Source: Clostridiales bacterium (GTDB lineage Bacteria; Bacillota; Clostridia; Christensenellales; Aristaeellaceae). Taken from it: a DNA stretch of 64,000 nt. The notes beneath the pieces were generated by a model. The model made no database searches, was not told the DNA's origin, and saw nothing but the letters and a program-made list of their open reading frames with translations. Positions 51,458 to 59,976 of this stretch are shown one piece after another. The position numbers were made by a program, and so were the translations under genes. Each line of letters opens with the position of its first letter. Positions within the stretch are counted from its first letter, which is position 1. The stretch is from the NCBI GenBank assembly GCA_015056255.1, contig SVGP01000008.1, forward strand, positions 1 to 64,000. The letters are read 5' to 3'.

Positions 51458-51484
51458 TTGACAACATATGGATTTTTATATAAT
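51458..51484 (+). promoter_or_regulatory. Promoter of the hydroxypyruvate-isomerase-like operon
   Basis: TTGACA (51458-51463) followed by TATATAATATAA. TATAAT at 51479-51484 gives a 15-base spacer, or TAATAT at 51481-51486 a 17-base spacer. Confidence 0.55.
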
Positions 51485-51519
51485 ATAAAAGCATGGAAAT
51501 GAAAAGGAGTTGAATCGGC

Positions 51520-52275
51520 ATGCGGCCAAGCGTAGTGCTTCCCTGCTTTTTTCCAAGCGTTCCCTTTGAAAAAGCGGTTCATGAAATCGCTCAGTTGGGC
51601 TATGACGCGTGCGAAATCTGGGGCTGGAAGGAATTGGATATCGCGCGTTCCAAGGAAGCGCTTGAAAAAAACGGCGTCGAGCTTTTCAGTTTATGCACCA
51701 CGAATTTTCGTATGAATGATCCTGCGCATGCGGATGAATGGCTGGATGGGCTGACCGAAACCATGGAAGCCGCAAAGGCGCTCGGCGCAAAAAAGCTGAT
51801 CACGCAGGTCGGACAGGACACGGGAGAGGATCGTGCGAAGCAGAGTGAAAGCATCGTTTCAAACCTTAAAAAGGCCGCGCCCATTCTTGAAAGAAACGAA
51901 ATTATCCTTATGATCGAGCCGCTCAATACGCTTTACGACCACAAGGGATATTTCCTCTCGTCAAGCAAAGAGGCGTTTGACATTATAAGGGAAGTCAACA
52001 GTCCCTGCGTGAAGGTTGTTTTTGATATTTACCATCAGCAGGTGATGGAGGGAAATATTCTAAACAATATCCTGAACAATCTTGAACTGATCGCGCATCT
52101 CCACGCGGCGGGTCATCCGGGCAGGACGGATCTAACGCATGGCGAAAATGATTACCGCGTGATTTTTGAAAGAATTGATAAAGCCGGCTATCAGGGCGCG
52201 TGCGGACTTGAGTATTTCCCCAAGGACGACGCCCTGATGAGCCTGAAAACGGCAAAAAAGATCTATTTTTCCTAA
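51520..52275 (+). CDS. Sugar phosphate isomerase/epimerase, hydroxypyruvate isomerase-like
   Basis: A 251-residue TIM-barrel metal enzyme of the xylose-isomerase-like superfamily. The metal Glu/Asp/His set is seen in MIEPLNTLYDHKGYF, KVVFDIYHQQVMEGN, IAHLHAAGHPGRTDLTHGEN and GACGLEYFPKD, the order seen in hydroxypyruvate isomerase and related epimerases. The substrate is a small ketose or hydroxypyruvate; it cannot be chosen from sequence. AAAAGGAG lies 10 bases before the ATG. A peptidoglycan-binding protein gene follows after 11 bases and a thioesterase gene overlaps that, so these form one transcript with no evident shared pathway. Confidence 0.8.
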   Translation: MRPSVVLPCFFPSVPFEKAVHEIAQLGYDACEIWGWKELDIARSKEALEKNGVELFSLCTTNFRMNDPAHADEWLDGLTETMEAAKALGAKKLITQVGQDTGEDRAKQSESIVSNLKKAAPILERNEIILMIEPLNTLYDHKGYFLSSSKEAFDIIREVNSPCVKVVFDIYHQQVMEGNILNNILNNLELIAHLHAAGHPGRTDLTHGENDYRVIFERIDKAGYQGACGLEYFPKDDALMSLKTAKKIYFS

Positions 52276-52286
52276 GGAGCATATGT

Positions 52287-52838
52287 ATGAAACGGCTGAT
52301 TGTACTTCTTTTATGCCTGATTATGACCTTCTGCGCGTTTTCAGAGGAGGCGTATGACCCCTTCGCCTGCGATTGCGGATTCGATGCGGAAAAGGGCGAA
52401 AAATGCGCCTGCTTTCTTCAGGAGGGCGACATTGGGCCGTTTGTAAACGGCGTGATTGTGCTTTTGAAGGAAAGAGGATATTTGGATCAGTCGCATGCAA
52501 GGGGCGTGTTTGACAGGGAAGTGACCAGGGCTGTAAAGCAGTTTCAGTACGATATGGATCTGACCGAGACCGGCGTACTGAATCATGAAACGCTTTCGTA
52601 TCTCATATTCGGCGAGAGTTCTCTGGATATTTTCCTTTATTCCTCCGAGCAGGATGCGCTCATGTGGTTGCCCACGGACGGCGGCGATCATCTTCATAAA
52701 ACCAAAGAATGCTCGAATATGATTGCCCCCAGAAAAATATCTGAAAGAAATGCGCTGGCACTTGGCATCGAAAAATGTCAGCATTGCTTTAAGGAAGGAA
52801 ATGATTATGACGAAACGCTGGCAGGATTCGTATACTGA
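52287..52838 (+). CDS. Secreted peptidoglycan-binding-domain protein
   Basis: A 183-residue exported protein. The signal peptide (MKRLIVLLLCLIMTFCAFSE) is followed by Cys-rich DPFACDCGFDAEKGEKCACF, then a PG_binding_1 domain (GDIGPFVNGVIVLLKERGYL, GVFDREVTRAVKQFQYDMDL, TGVLNHETLSYLI), which binds cell wall. The tail (MWLPTDGGDHLHKTKECSNM, KCQHCFKEG) resembles a small domain with paired Cys/His common in Clostridial surface proteins. AAGGAG precedes the ATG. The thioesterase gene starts inside its last 32 bases. No catalytic domain is present, so it probably targets or scaffolds. Confidence 0.82.
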   Translation: MKRLIVLLLCLIMTFCAFSEEAYDPFACDCGFDAEKGEKCACFLQEGDIGPFVNGVIVLLKERGYLDQSHARGVFDREVTRAVKQFQYDMDLTETGVLNHETLSYLIFGESSLDIFLYSSEQDALMWLPTDGGDHLHKTKECSNMIAPRKISERNALALGIEKCQHCFKEGNDYDETLAGFVY

Positions 52839-53268
52839 GCAGGTTCAGATTCTGATGCCTGAGCACATCAACGGAGCAAACCGCTTATTCGGCGGAAGAC
52901 TGCTATCCTGGATCGACGTTGTGGCGGCGGTCACGGCAAGGCGGCATTCGGGCTATGACGTGACTACAGCCTGCGTGGATCATCTTCAGTTTCTTGGCCC
53001 TGCCCACATGAACGACACCGTGCTTCTGACCGGGCGCATTACCTGGACGGGCAGAACCAGCATGGAGGTGCGCGTAGACACGTACACCGAAACCAGGGGC
53101 GTTCGAAAGCACGTCAACCGTGCCTATCTGGTGATGGTCGCAATCGACGAAAACGAAACCCCCGTGAAAGTGCCTTCGCTCCTGATCGAAACCGAGGAAG
53201 ACAAAGCCGAATGGGAAGCGGCGGAAAAGAGAAAAGAAGAAAGAAACAGGAAACGCGCAGAGGGATAG
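52807..53268 (+). CDS. Acyl-CoA thioesterase, hotdog fold (YciA-like)
   Basis: A 153-residue cytoplasmic thioesterase. MPEHINGANRLFGGRLLSWI followed by DVVAAVTARRHSG is the standard N-x-x-x-x-x-F-G-G-x-L-M/L-x-W-x-D hotdog signature, and HLQFLGPAHMNDTVLLTGRI and VNRAYLVMVAIDE fit the rest of the fold. It hydrolyses acyl-CoA thioesters; chain length is not readable. The C-terminal 30 residues are a charged Glu/Lys/Arg tail (KRKEERNRKRAEG). ATG 52807 has AAGGAAGG 8 bases upstream and overlaps the end of the previous gene, so it is translationally coupled. Confidence 0.9.
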   Translation: MTKRWQDSYTEQVQILMPEHINGANRLFGGRLLSWIDVVAAVTARRHSGYDVTTACVDHLQFLGPAHMNDTVLLTGRITWTGRTSMEVRVDTYTETRGVRKHVNRAYLVMVAIDENETPVKVPSLLIETEEDKAEWEAAEKRKEERNRKRAEG

Positions 53269-53304
53269 TTTATCGCGTTTATCGCGTTTTTACCTGAAAA
53301 TGTC

Positions 53305-53333
53305 TTGCAAACGCGGACATAATATGAGATAAT
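53305..53333 (+). promoter_or_regulatory. Promoter of the tdh-kbl operon
   Basis: TTGCAA (53305-53310) and GATAAT (53328-53333), spacer 17, with TGA before the -10 box (extended -10). Confidence 0.55.
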
Positions 53334-53405
53334 ACAGTATAAATGCTTGATATGTGCGTAAAATACGGACAATATGATTTCACATACAGACAGGAGGCAA
53401 ACCAA

Positions 53406-54446
53406 ATGAGCGACTTGATGAAGGCGATTATGAAAACGAAGCCGGGCAAGGGTCTGGAGCTTCGTGAAGTACCGATTCCCGAGCCGGGTCTGGGCGAGGT
53501 TCTGATCAAGATCAGAAAGACCGCCATCTGCGGAACCGATCTTCACATCTACAACTGGGATTCCTGGAGCGAAAAAAACATCGTTCCGCCGCTGATCATC
53601 GGCCATGAATATGTGGGCGAGGTTGCCAAGCTCGGCGCGGGCGTAACCGGCCTTTCCATCGGCGAGCGCGTGAGCGGCGAAGGCCACATCGTTTGCCACC
53701 AGTGCCGCAACTGCCGCGCGGGCAACAGCCAGTGGTGCAAGCACACCAAGGGCGTCGGCGTAAACCGCGACGGCGCGTTTGCCGAATATATCGTAATTCC
53801 CGCAAGCAACGTAATCCCGATCAACCCTGAAATCGACGAGGATGTAGTCGCGTTCTTTGACGCCTACGGAAACGCCACCCATACCGCGCTCATGTTCGAC
53901 GTTGTGGGCGAGGACGTTTTAATCACCGGCGCGGGCGCCATCGGCGTTATGGCAGCCGCTATCTGCAGAAGAAACGGCGCGCGCAGCGTCGTCGTTACCG
54001 ACGTAAACGACTATCGCCTGGCGCTTGCCAAGCGCATGGGCGCAACCGAGGTTATCAACGTTGCCCGTGACCGCATCGAGGACACCTTCGCCGCGCACCA
54101 CATCGTGGAAGGCTTCGACGTAGGCCTTGAAATGAGCGGAAACCCCTCCGCGCTTTCCAGCATGATCACCCTCATGCGAAACGGCGGCAAGATGGCGCTT
54201 CTGGGCATTCTTTCCAAGGATGCGCAGGTGGACTTTAACGAAATCATCTTTAAGGGCCTGACCGTTCAGGGCATCTACGGCCGCAGAATGTATGAAACCT
54301 GGTACAAGATGATGGCGATGGTCGAGGGCGGCCTCGATCTTACGCCCATCATCACCCACCGCTTCCACTATTCCGACTTTGACAAGGGCTTTGAGGCCAT
54401 GAACACCGGCAGAAGCGGCAAGGTCATTCTGGACTGGACGTATTAA
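53406..54446 (+). CDS. tdh: L-threonine 3-dehydrogenase
   Basis: A 346-residue Zn-dependent medium-chain dehydrogenase that oxidises L-threonine to 2-amino-3-ketobutyrate with NAD+. Catalytic zinc ligands lie in TAICGTDLHIYNWDSW and PLIIGHEYVGEV; the four structural-zinc cysteines are in CHQCRNCRAGNSQWCKHTKG. The NAD-binding site is VLITGAGAIGVMAAAICRRN. AGGAGG lies 8 bases before ATG 53406. It is directly followed, after 15 bases, by kbl, the next enzyme of the pathway, which makes this a classical tdh-kbl threonine-to-glycine operon. Confidence 0.95.
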   Translation: MSDLMKAIMKTKPGKGLELREVPIPEPGLGEVLIKIRKTAICGTDLHIYNWDSWSEKNIVPPLIIGHEYVGEVAKLGAGVTGLSIGERVSGEGHIVCHQCRNCRAGNSQWCKHTKGVGVNRDGAFAEYIVIPASNVIPINPEIDEDVVAFFDAYGNATHTALMFDVVGEDVLITGAGAIGVMAAAICRRNGARSVVVTDVNDYRLALAKRMGATEVINVARDRIEDTFAAHHIVEGFDVGLEMSGNPSALSSMITLMRNGGKMALLGILSKDAQVDFNEIIFKGLTVQGIYGRRMYETWYKMMAMVEGGLDLTPIITHRFHYSDFDKGFEAMNTGRSGKVILDWTY

Positions 54447-54461
54447 GGAGGAAACCACATC

Positions 54462-55643
54462 ATGAAGAGCGCACTTCATTTTTATACCGAGCAGCTGGAT
54501 GCGATCCGCGAGGCCGGTACCTTCAAGTCCGAGCGCGTGATCACAACGCCCCAGAAGGCCAGAATCGACACGACCAAGGCAAACGGCGTTCTCAATATGT
54601 GCGCCAACAACTATCTGGGCCTTGCCAACCATCCGCGCCTGATCGAAGCCGCCAGGAAAAGCTACGACGAGTGGGGCTACGGCTTATCCTCCGTCCGCTT
54701 TATTTGCGGAACGCAGGGTCAGCACATTGCGCTTGAAAAGAAAATCGCCGATTTTGTGAAAATGGACGACGCGATTCTCTATTCCAGCTGCTTTGACGCA
54801 AATGGCGGCCTGTTTGAAACACTGCTTGGCCCGGAAGACGCGGTCATTTCCGACGAGCTCAACCACGCCTCCATCATCGACGGCGTTCGCCTTTGCAAGG
54901 CCAAGCGCCTGCGCTATAAGAATAACGACATGGACGACCTCAGAAGCAAACTCGAAGAGGCCAAGGACGCGCGCATCCGCTTAATCGCAACCGACGGCGT
55001 TTTCTCCATGGACGGCTACATTGCAAACCTCAAGGCCATCTGCGACTTAGCCGACGAATACGACGCGCTGGTCATGGTGGACGACAGCCACGCCGTTGGC
55101 TTTATGGGCGACACCGGACGCGGCACCGTGGAATACGCGGGCGTCGAAGGCAGAGTCGACATCATTACAGGCACCCTCGGGAAAGCTTTGGGCGGCGCAA
55201 GCGGCGGCTACACTGCAGCCCGTCAGGAGATCGTCGATCTCCTTCGCCAGCGCTCCCGTCCCTACCTTTTCTCCAACACCCTCGCGCCCTCCATCTGCGC
55301 GGCGGCGATTGCGACCTTCGACATGCTGACCGAATCTACCGAGCTGCGTGACAAGGTGTTTGAAAACACCCGCTATTTCCGCGCCCAGCTCGAAGAAGCG
55401 GGCTTCGACGTGCTGCCCGGAACGCATCCCATCGTTCCCGTCATGCTGTACGACGCAAAGGTTGCGGGCGAATTCGCTTCCCGCATGCTCGAAAAGGGCG
55501 TTTATGTGGTCGGATTCAGCTATCCCGTCGTTCCCATGGGCAAGGCCAGAATCCGCACACAGGTCAGCGCCGCGCACACCAAGGAGGACCTCGATTTTGC
55601 GGTCAAGTGCTTTAAGGAAGTCAAGGCGGAAATGGGCCTGTAA
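54462..55643 (+). CDS. kbl: Glycine C-acetyltransferase (2-amino-3-ketobutyrate CoA ligase)
   Basis: A 393-residue PLP-dependent enzyme of the alpha-oxoamine synthase family that splits 2-amino-3-ketobutyrate with CoA into glycine and acetyl-CoA. The PLP lysine is in [39 protein letters not shown] and [14 protein letters not shown] are signature segments, and [16 protein letters not shown] fits the glycine-binding loop. Length and sequence agree with kbl rather than with bioF or hemA relatives, and the upstream tdh confirms the assignment. AAGGAGG lies 8 bases before the ATG. Confidence 0.95.
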   Translation: MKSALHFYTEQLDAIREAGTFKSERVITTPQKARIDTTKANGVLNMCANNYLGLANHPRLIEAARKSYDEWGYGLSSVRFICGTQGQHIALEKKIADFVKMDDAILYSSCFDANGGLFETLLGPEDAVISDELNHASIIDGVRLCKAKRLRYKNNDMDDLRSKLEEAKDARIRLIATDGVFSMDGYIANLKAICDLADEYDALVMVDDSHAVGFMGDTGRGTVEYAGVEGRVDIITGTLGKALGGASGGYTAARQEIVDLLRQRSRPYLFSNTLAPSICAAAIATFDMLTESTELRDKVFENTRYFRAQLEEAGFDVLPGTHPIVPVMLYDAKVAGEFASRMLEKGVYVVGFSYPVVPMGKARIRTQVSAAHTKEDLDFAVKCFKEVKAEMGL

Positions 55644-55742
55644 GGCAAGCATGCAAACCGGAAAAATATAATCTCATAAAGCGGAAGGCTCTTTGAAAAG
55701 TCGTGGTATAACAAAGAGTCTTCTGATCAGGACCCTAAAACA

Positions 55743-55828
55743 CTGTTACGGGGCGTGAAACCCGCCCCCTGCAAGAAGAAACCATTGCGTTTCCATTGTA
55801 GGGGACGGGTTTCCCGTCCCGTAACGGT
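55743..55828. repeat. Palindromic intergenic repeat, GGGACGGG type, second copy
   Basis: The left arm CTGTTACGGGGCGTGAAACC and the right arm GGGTTTCCCGTCCCGTAACGG are inverted copies with a few differences, around a 30-base centre. It lies beyond the kbl stop and before the 3' end of a convergent gene. Confidence 0.8.
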
Positions 55829-55858
55829 TATTTGATCTCCTTAGCCCACCATCCGTGT

Positions 55859-55888
55859 GAGCTGTCGGCGCAGCCGACTGAGAGGGCG
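55859..55888. repeat. Palindromic repeat family B, fragment
   Basis: GAGCTGTCGGCGCAGCCGAC followed by TGAGAGGG matches the middle of family B (GAGCTGTCAGCGAAGCTGACTGAGGG) with compensating changes on both sides of the stem, evidence that the hairpin itself is kept. Confidence 0.65.
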
Positions 55889-55898
55889 CTATTGATCT

Positions 55899-57005
55899 TC
55901 AGCCTTTAAACACCTTCCGTATCGCCTCAAGATATCCGTATCCGTTTATATCGTCCGGCTCAAGATAGCTGGTTTCGGTCCATTCGTTCCAGCTGTTGAC
56001 GGTGATGAGCTTTGGCTGATTTTCGTGGCTGTCGGCGTAGGCTTTCGCCATTTCAAAACCCTTTTGGATATTTTCGGGGGGAGTGTTTTTCATTTCCGGC
56101 TGCACATAGGTGTTAAAACGCGGGTTATTGTCCCAGCCGACGGAGATGTGAGGGAAATAGGGGATGTCGAAATCCCGGTCGATTTTCTCCCATTCCTTCT
56201 GAACATCGGGCAGAATCTCCTCGTAATTCCTGTTCACGTCCACAAAGTGCACAAACTGATAATGCGTCAGGCTGTCAAAGCCGAGCGCGGAGGAGAATTC
56301 TTCCGCAGGCACGTCCTTTCCTCCGTCCACGCCGGAAATATTTGTAACGGCGGGACTCCAGAGGGCGAACTGCAGGTGGATGCCCTTAAGGCCGTTTCGG
56401 ACGGCTTCTTCGCGGAACCAGTCGAGGGCTTCCTTTGCCTTCTGAACGCCGCCCAAGCCTTTTACAAAATTCGGAACATCGTAGATCATAAAGATGGGCT
56501 TATCGTCGATTTTATAGTAGTTGTCGAGGATGAAGTATTTTTGAATGACGCGCGAAGCCAGAATTCTGAATTCTTTCTCGTCCTGACTTCCGAGCCAGAC
56601 GACGGTTTCGGTGTCGCTGGAATTGCGCTTGTCCCAAAGCTGACCCGCGTCGTGGTTGGCCCACATGAGGTAGAATTTCATTTCTTTATTGGACGGCGCT
56701 TTTAAAAAGCCGTCGTTTAAACAGTTTTCAAGGAACGGACGGCGGTCGTACCAATACCAGTCGTAAATGAACACGTTCACGCCGTGATCCAGCGCGCATT
56801 TGATCTGCCCTTCCATCACATACGGGTCAGCCTCGTTTGGATAGCCCCAAAGCGGGCGGCGCGGCCAGGTGTGGTCCGGGTGCTTTTTGACTGCGCTTTT
56901 CACCGACTGCCATTCGCCCATGCCCTCAGGCCAGAAAATACGCGATCTTTTTTCGTCGCCCGTGTATGCGGGCCAGATGTATGCGGCAACGTCGTATTGA
57001 CTCAT
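55899..57005 (-). CDS. WbsX/GH99-like TIM-barrel protein
   Basis: A 368-residue protein resembling the WbsX domain, a group near the GH99/GH71 glycosidases. Landmarks are VAAYIWPAYTGDEKRSRIFW, ALDHGVNVFIYDWYWYDRRP, FLENCLNDGFLKAP, KPIFMIYDVPNFV and LITVNSWNEWTETSYLEPD (the N-E-W-T-E Glu pair is a likely catalytic site). No signal peptide is present. GGAGGGAG lies 4-8 bases before ATG 57005. A TTGATT-17-TATATT promoter is at 57036-57064. It may act on mannan-like or surface O-glycans, but its substrate and even whether it transfers or hydrolyses are open. A family-A palindrome lies upstream. Confidence 0.68.
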   Translation of the reverse strand: MSQYDVAAYIWPAYTGDEKRSRIFWPEGMGEWQSVKSAVKKHPDHTWPRRPLWGYPNEADPYVMEGQIKCALDHGVNVFIYDWYWYDRRPFLENCLNDGFLKAPSNKEMKFYLMWANHDAGQLWDKRNSSDTETVVWLGSQDEKEFRILASRVIQKYFILDNYYKIDDKPIFMIYDVPNFVKGLGGVQKAKEALDWFREEAVRNGLKGIHLQFALWSPAVTNISGVDGGKDVPAEEFSSALGFDSLTHYQFVHFVDVNRNYEEILPDVQKEWEKIDRDFDIPYFPHISVGWDNNPRFNTYVQPEMKNTPPENIQKGFEMAKAYADSHENQPKLITVNSWNEWTETSYLEPDDINGYGYLEAIRKVFKG

Positions 57006-57035
57006 AATCTCCCTCCGAATAAGTTTCATAAGACC

Positions 57036-57064
57036 AATATACAGGAAAAACGGTGTAAAATCAA
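57036..57064 (-). promoter_or_regulatory. Promoter of the WbsX-like gene
   Basis: Minus-strand TTGATT (57059-57064) and TATATT (57036-57041), spacer 17. Confidence 0.55.
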
Positions 57065-57104
57065 TACAGAAAGCGATATGGCGAAAGATAAAAAATAATA
57101 GAAT

Positions 57105-57185
57105 GCGCGGGCGGTCAATGACCGCCCCTACAGTATGGTTGTATGACTATCACAAAATGTAGGGGCGATCATCGATCGCCCGCGC
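57105..57185. repeat. Palindromic repeat family A, copy 2
   Basis: About 81 bp, nearly identical to 11161-11240: GCGCGGGCGGTCAATGACCG at the left and CGATCATCGATCGCCCGCGC at the right; only the spacer differs (GTATGGTTGTATGACTATCA). It lies between two minus-strand genes, right after the SH3-repeat gene's stop. Confidence 0.88.
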
Positions 57186-57192
57186 TGTTTTT

Positions 57193-58035
57193 TCATTCCA
57201 TGACGCTTTCGATTACTTCCAATGAGCCGTTTCTGCCGCTTAGGAAGATGAGATACTGACGCTCCTCTCCGTTTTCGTCTTTGAACCCGAGTGCGAAGCC
57301 GGTCATATCGCCCCAGAAGGTGACTTCGATAACGAGGGGACGGTTTGCGCGCAGGGTACGCGCGGAATAGAGGGTTTTGTCTGTTTTCCAGAATTCTCCC
57401 TCGTAGGAGAGGGATTCAAATCGTAGGTTTTTGACGGTATTGTTCGCCCGGACGGCGATTTTCACGGAATACTCGCTGGGATCGGCTGAACGGAAGATGT
57501 AATCGCCGCTTTTTAGAAGCTCGTCATCTGCAAAGGACACGATGACGGGCTGAAAATAGGCTTCTTCAAGGGATGTGAGACACACCCAGCCTGCGCCGGA
57601 TTTGAGCCTGCCCCAGATGCGTCCGTCCTCATCGTAGCTTTCTAAAATGATCGTGTATACGCCGTCCTCGCCGACGGGCTTTTTGTATACATAATCATAG
57701 CCGGGGCCTTCGAAAATGGACGCCCATGCGGGGATGGACATGGTGTAGGGCACGTTTGCGTTCAGGCCCTGCGTGGGGTCGCCCGAAAGACAGACCCAGC
57801 CTGCACCGGATTTAAGCCTGCCCCAGAGAAGCCAGTCTTCGCCCATGTCCTCTTCAACGATTGTGTACACGCCGTCCACGCTTACGTCTTTACTGTAATC
57901 GAAAATGATGCCCGGGCCTTTGTAAATGGGCGTGCCTGCGGAAAGCTGCACGCGGTAGGAAGCGAATTCGGAAAATGCGGACAGGGATGATATGAGAATG
58001 AGAAAAGTGAGCAGACAGGCGAAAAGCTTTTTCAT
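57193..58035 (-). CDS. Secreted protein with two SH3-like repeats
   Basis: A 280-residue exported protein. The signal peptide (MKKLFACLLTFLILISSLS) is followed by two about 60-residue bacterial SH3-like domains with the same pattern, AGTPIYKGPGIIFDYSKDVS ending LWGRLKSGAGWVCLS, and ASIFEGPGYDYVYKKPVG ending IWGRLKSGAGWVCLT. A C-terminal beta-sandwich-like part follows (YSVKIAVRANNTVKNLRFES). SH3b domains usually bind cell-wall peptides. AAGGAG precedes the ATG. Its repeat pair is more conserved inside the protein than expected for old duplicates. No enzymatic part is present, so it is likely a surface binding protein. Confidence 0.8.
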   Translation of the reverse strand: MKKLFACLLTFLILISSLSAFSEFASYRVQLSAGTPIYKGPGIIFDYSKDVSVDGVYTIVEEDMGEDWLLWGRLKSGAGWVCLSGDPTQGLNANVPYTMSIPAWASIFEGPGYDYVYKKPVGEDGVYTIILESYDEDGRIWGRLKSGAGWVCLTSLEEAYFQPVIVSFADDELLKSGDYIFRSADPSEYSVKIAVRANNTVKNLRFESLSYEGEFWKTDKTLYSARTLRANRPLVIEVTFWGDMTGFALGFKDENGEERQYLIFLSGRNGSLEVIESVME

Positions 58036-58128
58036 TTCTTACGGACTCCTTTGTAGGAATTTCTGTGTAGGGATTTATCGGTTGGACGGATGGGGAGCGG
58101 AATTTGTTTCAGATTGGAAACTATAAAG

Positions 58129-58208
58129 CCGGCGCGGGCGATTCATGAATCTCCCCTACATTATGGTTTGATCATACATGCAGGAGCGATGCGTGATGCC
58201 CGCGCCGG
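58129..58208. repeat. Palindromic repeat family A, diverged copy 3
   Basis: CCGGCGCGGGCGATTCATGA at the left and CGTGATGCCCGCGCCGG at the right pair over most of their length around CCCCTACATTATGG. Changes against copies 1 and 2 often keep base pairing. It lies just beyond the GH13 gene stop, again at a 3' end. Confidence 0.75.
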
Positions 58209-58218
58209 ATGGATTTAT

Positions 58219-59976
58219 TTATCTTTTCAGAATATACGTGCTTTCGCCGTCTCTGGCTTTGCCGCCGAAGGCGTCGACGCCGTTTTTGATGGTGCGCTCG
58301 ATTTTGACGGAATCAGCGCTTACGGCGGTTACTTTGGTTTCGCCGCGCTTTAAAACGTCGGAAGACAAGCGGTTCATATTGATGCGCTTGATTTCTTCGC
58401 GCAGCTCTTTATCCTCATTGTCCCACGGATAGGGCATGCGGCAGATGGGATCGGCGACGCCGGTTAAGCCGACCTCGTCTCCATAATAGACGGTGGGCAT
58501 GCCGGGGAGGCGGCAGATGAATTCCCAGGCCTTGAGATAGCGCTCTTTTCCGAGGGCGTACTGCTTTTTATTGAGGGGAATGAATTTGCGCTTTTCGTAG
58601 GGAAGATCGTTGTTTTTGTCTTCACAGAGCATATTGATGATGCGCGGGCGGTCGTGGCTGCCCAGAAGGTTCATCATCGAATAGAGCATGGGCTTGGGAA
58701 GCGTCGCCAGCTGATGATTGACGCCCTCGGCGAATACATATGCGTCGATTTTTCCGGTCAGGAAGTTGATTATGTTTTCGCGCAGGGGATAGTTCATGGT
58801 GCTGTCAAGCGTATCGCCGATGGCGTAATTTCTGTGCTTTCCATAGGCGATTTTATTAGTGGGATCCTCCCACACTTCGCCGATGACACAATTTTCCATG
58901 CCTTCGGCCTTGGCGCGGCGTCTGAGCTCTCTTATAAAATCCATGGGCAATTCGTCCGCTACGTCGAGTCGCCAGCCGGACGCGCCTTTTTTAAGGTAGG
59001 AGCCGATGACGGAATTTTCGCTTCTTACGATAAAGTCAAGATAGCTTGTCTCCATCTCGTTGACGTTCGGAAGCGTGTCAAAATCCCACCAGCAATCGTA
59101 TTCCGAGCGGGTTTTTCCAAAGCGGTACCAGTTCGCATAGGGAGATTTTCCGCTCTGAAACGCGCCCACGGAGTCATAGGTGCCGTATTTATTGAAATAG
59201 CGGCTGTCCGCGCCGGTGTGGGAGAAAACGCCGTCCAGTATGAGATGCATGCCGGCGTCCTCTAAGGCACGTGTCAGGTTTTCAAAATCCTTCATCGTGC
59301 CGAAGGAGGGGTCGATTTCCATATAGTCTCCGGTGTCGTATTTGTGGTTGGAACGGGCGCGGAAGATGGGGTTAAAGTAGAGGGCGTTTACGCCCAGGGA
59401 GCGGATGTATTCGAGCTTTTCCTGAACGCCTTTTAAGTTGCCGCCGAAAAAGTCGATGCCCTCGCCGTCCTCGCCTTTTTTGACCACGCGGATGACGGGC
59501 GATTCGTTCCAGCTTTCGTGAAGATACGCGCCCCTTCCGTGCGGGGGATTTTTGATGCCGCCGCCGATAAAATAGCGGTCGACCATGATCTGCATGCACA
59601 CAGAATTGCGCATCCACGCCGGGGTCATGAATGCGGGATCGTATACCGTGATCTGGAAAGACGGCGGCTCGCCTACGTAATCGGCGCATACTTCGCCGAT
59701 GGGCTTTCCGCAGTACACCTTTCCTTCGGATGTTTCGCAAACGAAGTAATACCACAAAAGGCCCTTTGTGCCTACGTTTACATTCGCTTCATACGTAACG
59801 CCCGAAACATGGCGCATGGGGATGAGGTGTTCTCCCTCATTGCCCCAGATGCGTACATAGGCTTTTTCAAGATCGCCCTTGACCTTTAAGCGAAGGCGAA
59901 CAACGCTTCCCGCAGGCATAGCGCCCTGCGGGAAGCGGTCGATTTCGTTGTAGGGATCGTGCCAGAGGTGCGTCAT
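58219..59976 (-). CDS. GH13 alpha-glycosidase (neopullulanase/cyclomaltodextrinase-like)
   Basis: A 585-residue alpha-amylase-family enzyme. An N-terminal CBM34-like beta domain (about 1-120: RLRLKVKGDLEKAYVRIWGN) precedes the barrel with VNALYFNPIFRARSNHKYDT, LILDGVFSHTGADSRYFNKY, GWRLDVADELPMDF (nucleophile Asp), CVIGEVWEDPTN (acid Glu) and NLLGSHDRPRIINML (third Asp). It degrades maltodextrins or cyclodextrins in the cytoplasm. Its ATG overlaps the glgP stop in an ATGA arrangement, so the two are translationally coupled and the pair completes cytoplasmic alpha-glucan breakdown. A family-A palindrome follows its stop codon. Confidence 0.93.
   Translation of the reverse strand: MTHLWHDPYNEIDRFPQGAMPAGSVVRLRLKVKGDLEKAYVRIWGNEGEHLIPMRHVSGVTYEANVNVGTKGLLWYYFVCETSEGKVYCGKPIGEVCADYVGEPPSFQITVYDPAFMTPAWMRNSVCMQIMVDRYFIGGGIKNPPHGRGAYLHESWNESPVIRVVKKGEDGEGIDFFGGNLKGVQEKLEYIRSLGVNALYFNPIFRARSNHKYDTGDYMEIDPSFGTMKDFENLTRALEDAGMHLILDGVFSHTGADSRYFNKYGTYDSVGAFQSGKSPYANWYRFGKTRSEYDCWWDFDTLPNVNEMETSYLDFIVRSENSVIGSYLKKGASGWRLDVADELPMDFIRELRRRAKAEGMENCVIGEVWEDPTNKIAYGKHRNYAIGDTLDSTMNYPLRENIINFLTGKIDAYVFAEGVNHQLATLPKPMLYSMMNLLGSHDRPRIINMLCEDKNNDLPYEKRKFIPLNKKQYALGKERYLKAWEFICRLPGMPTVYYGDEVGLTGVADPICRMPYPWDNEDKELREEIKRINMNRLSSDVLKRGETKVTAVSADSVKIERTIKNGVDAFGGKARDGESTYILKR

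Noticed and set aside
53406..55643. Glycine riboswitch before tdh-kbl
   Set aside because: The leader is only about 70 bases and shows no tandem aptamer structure.
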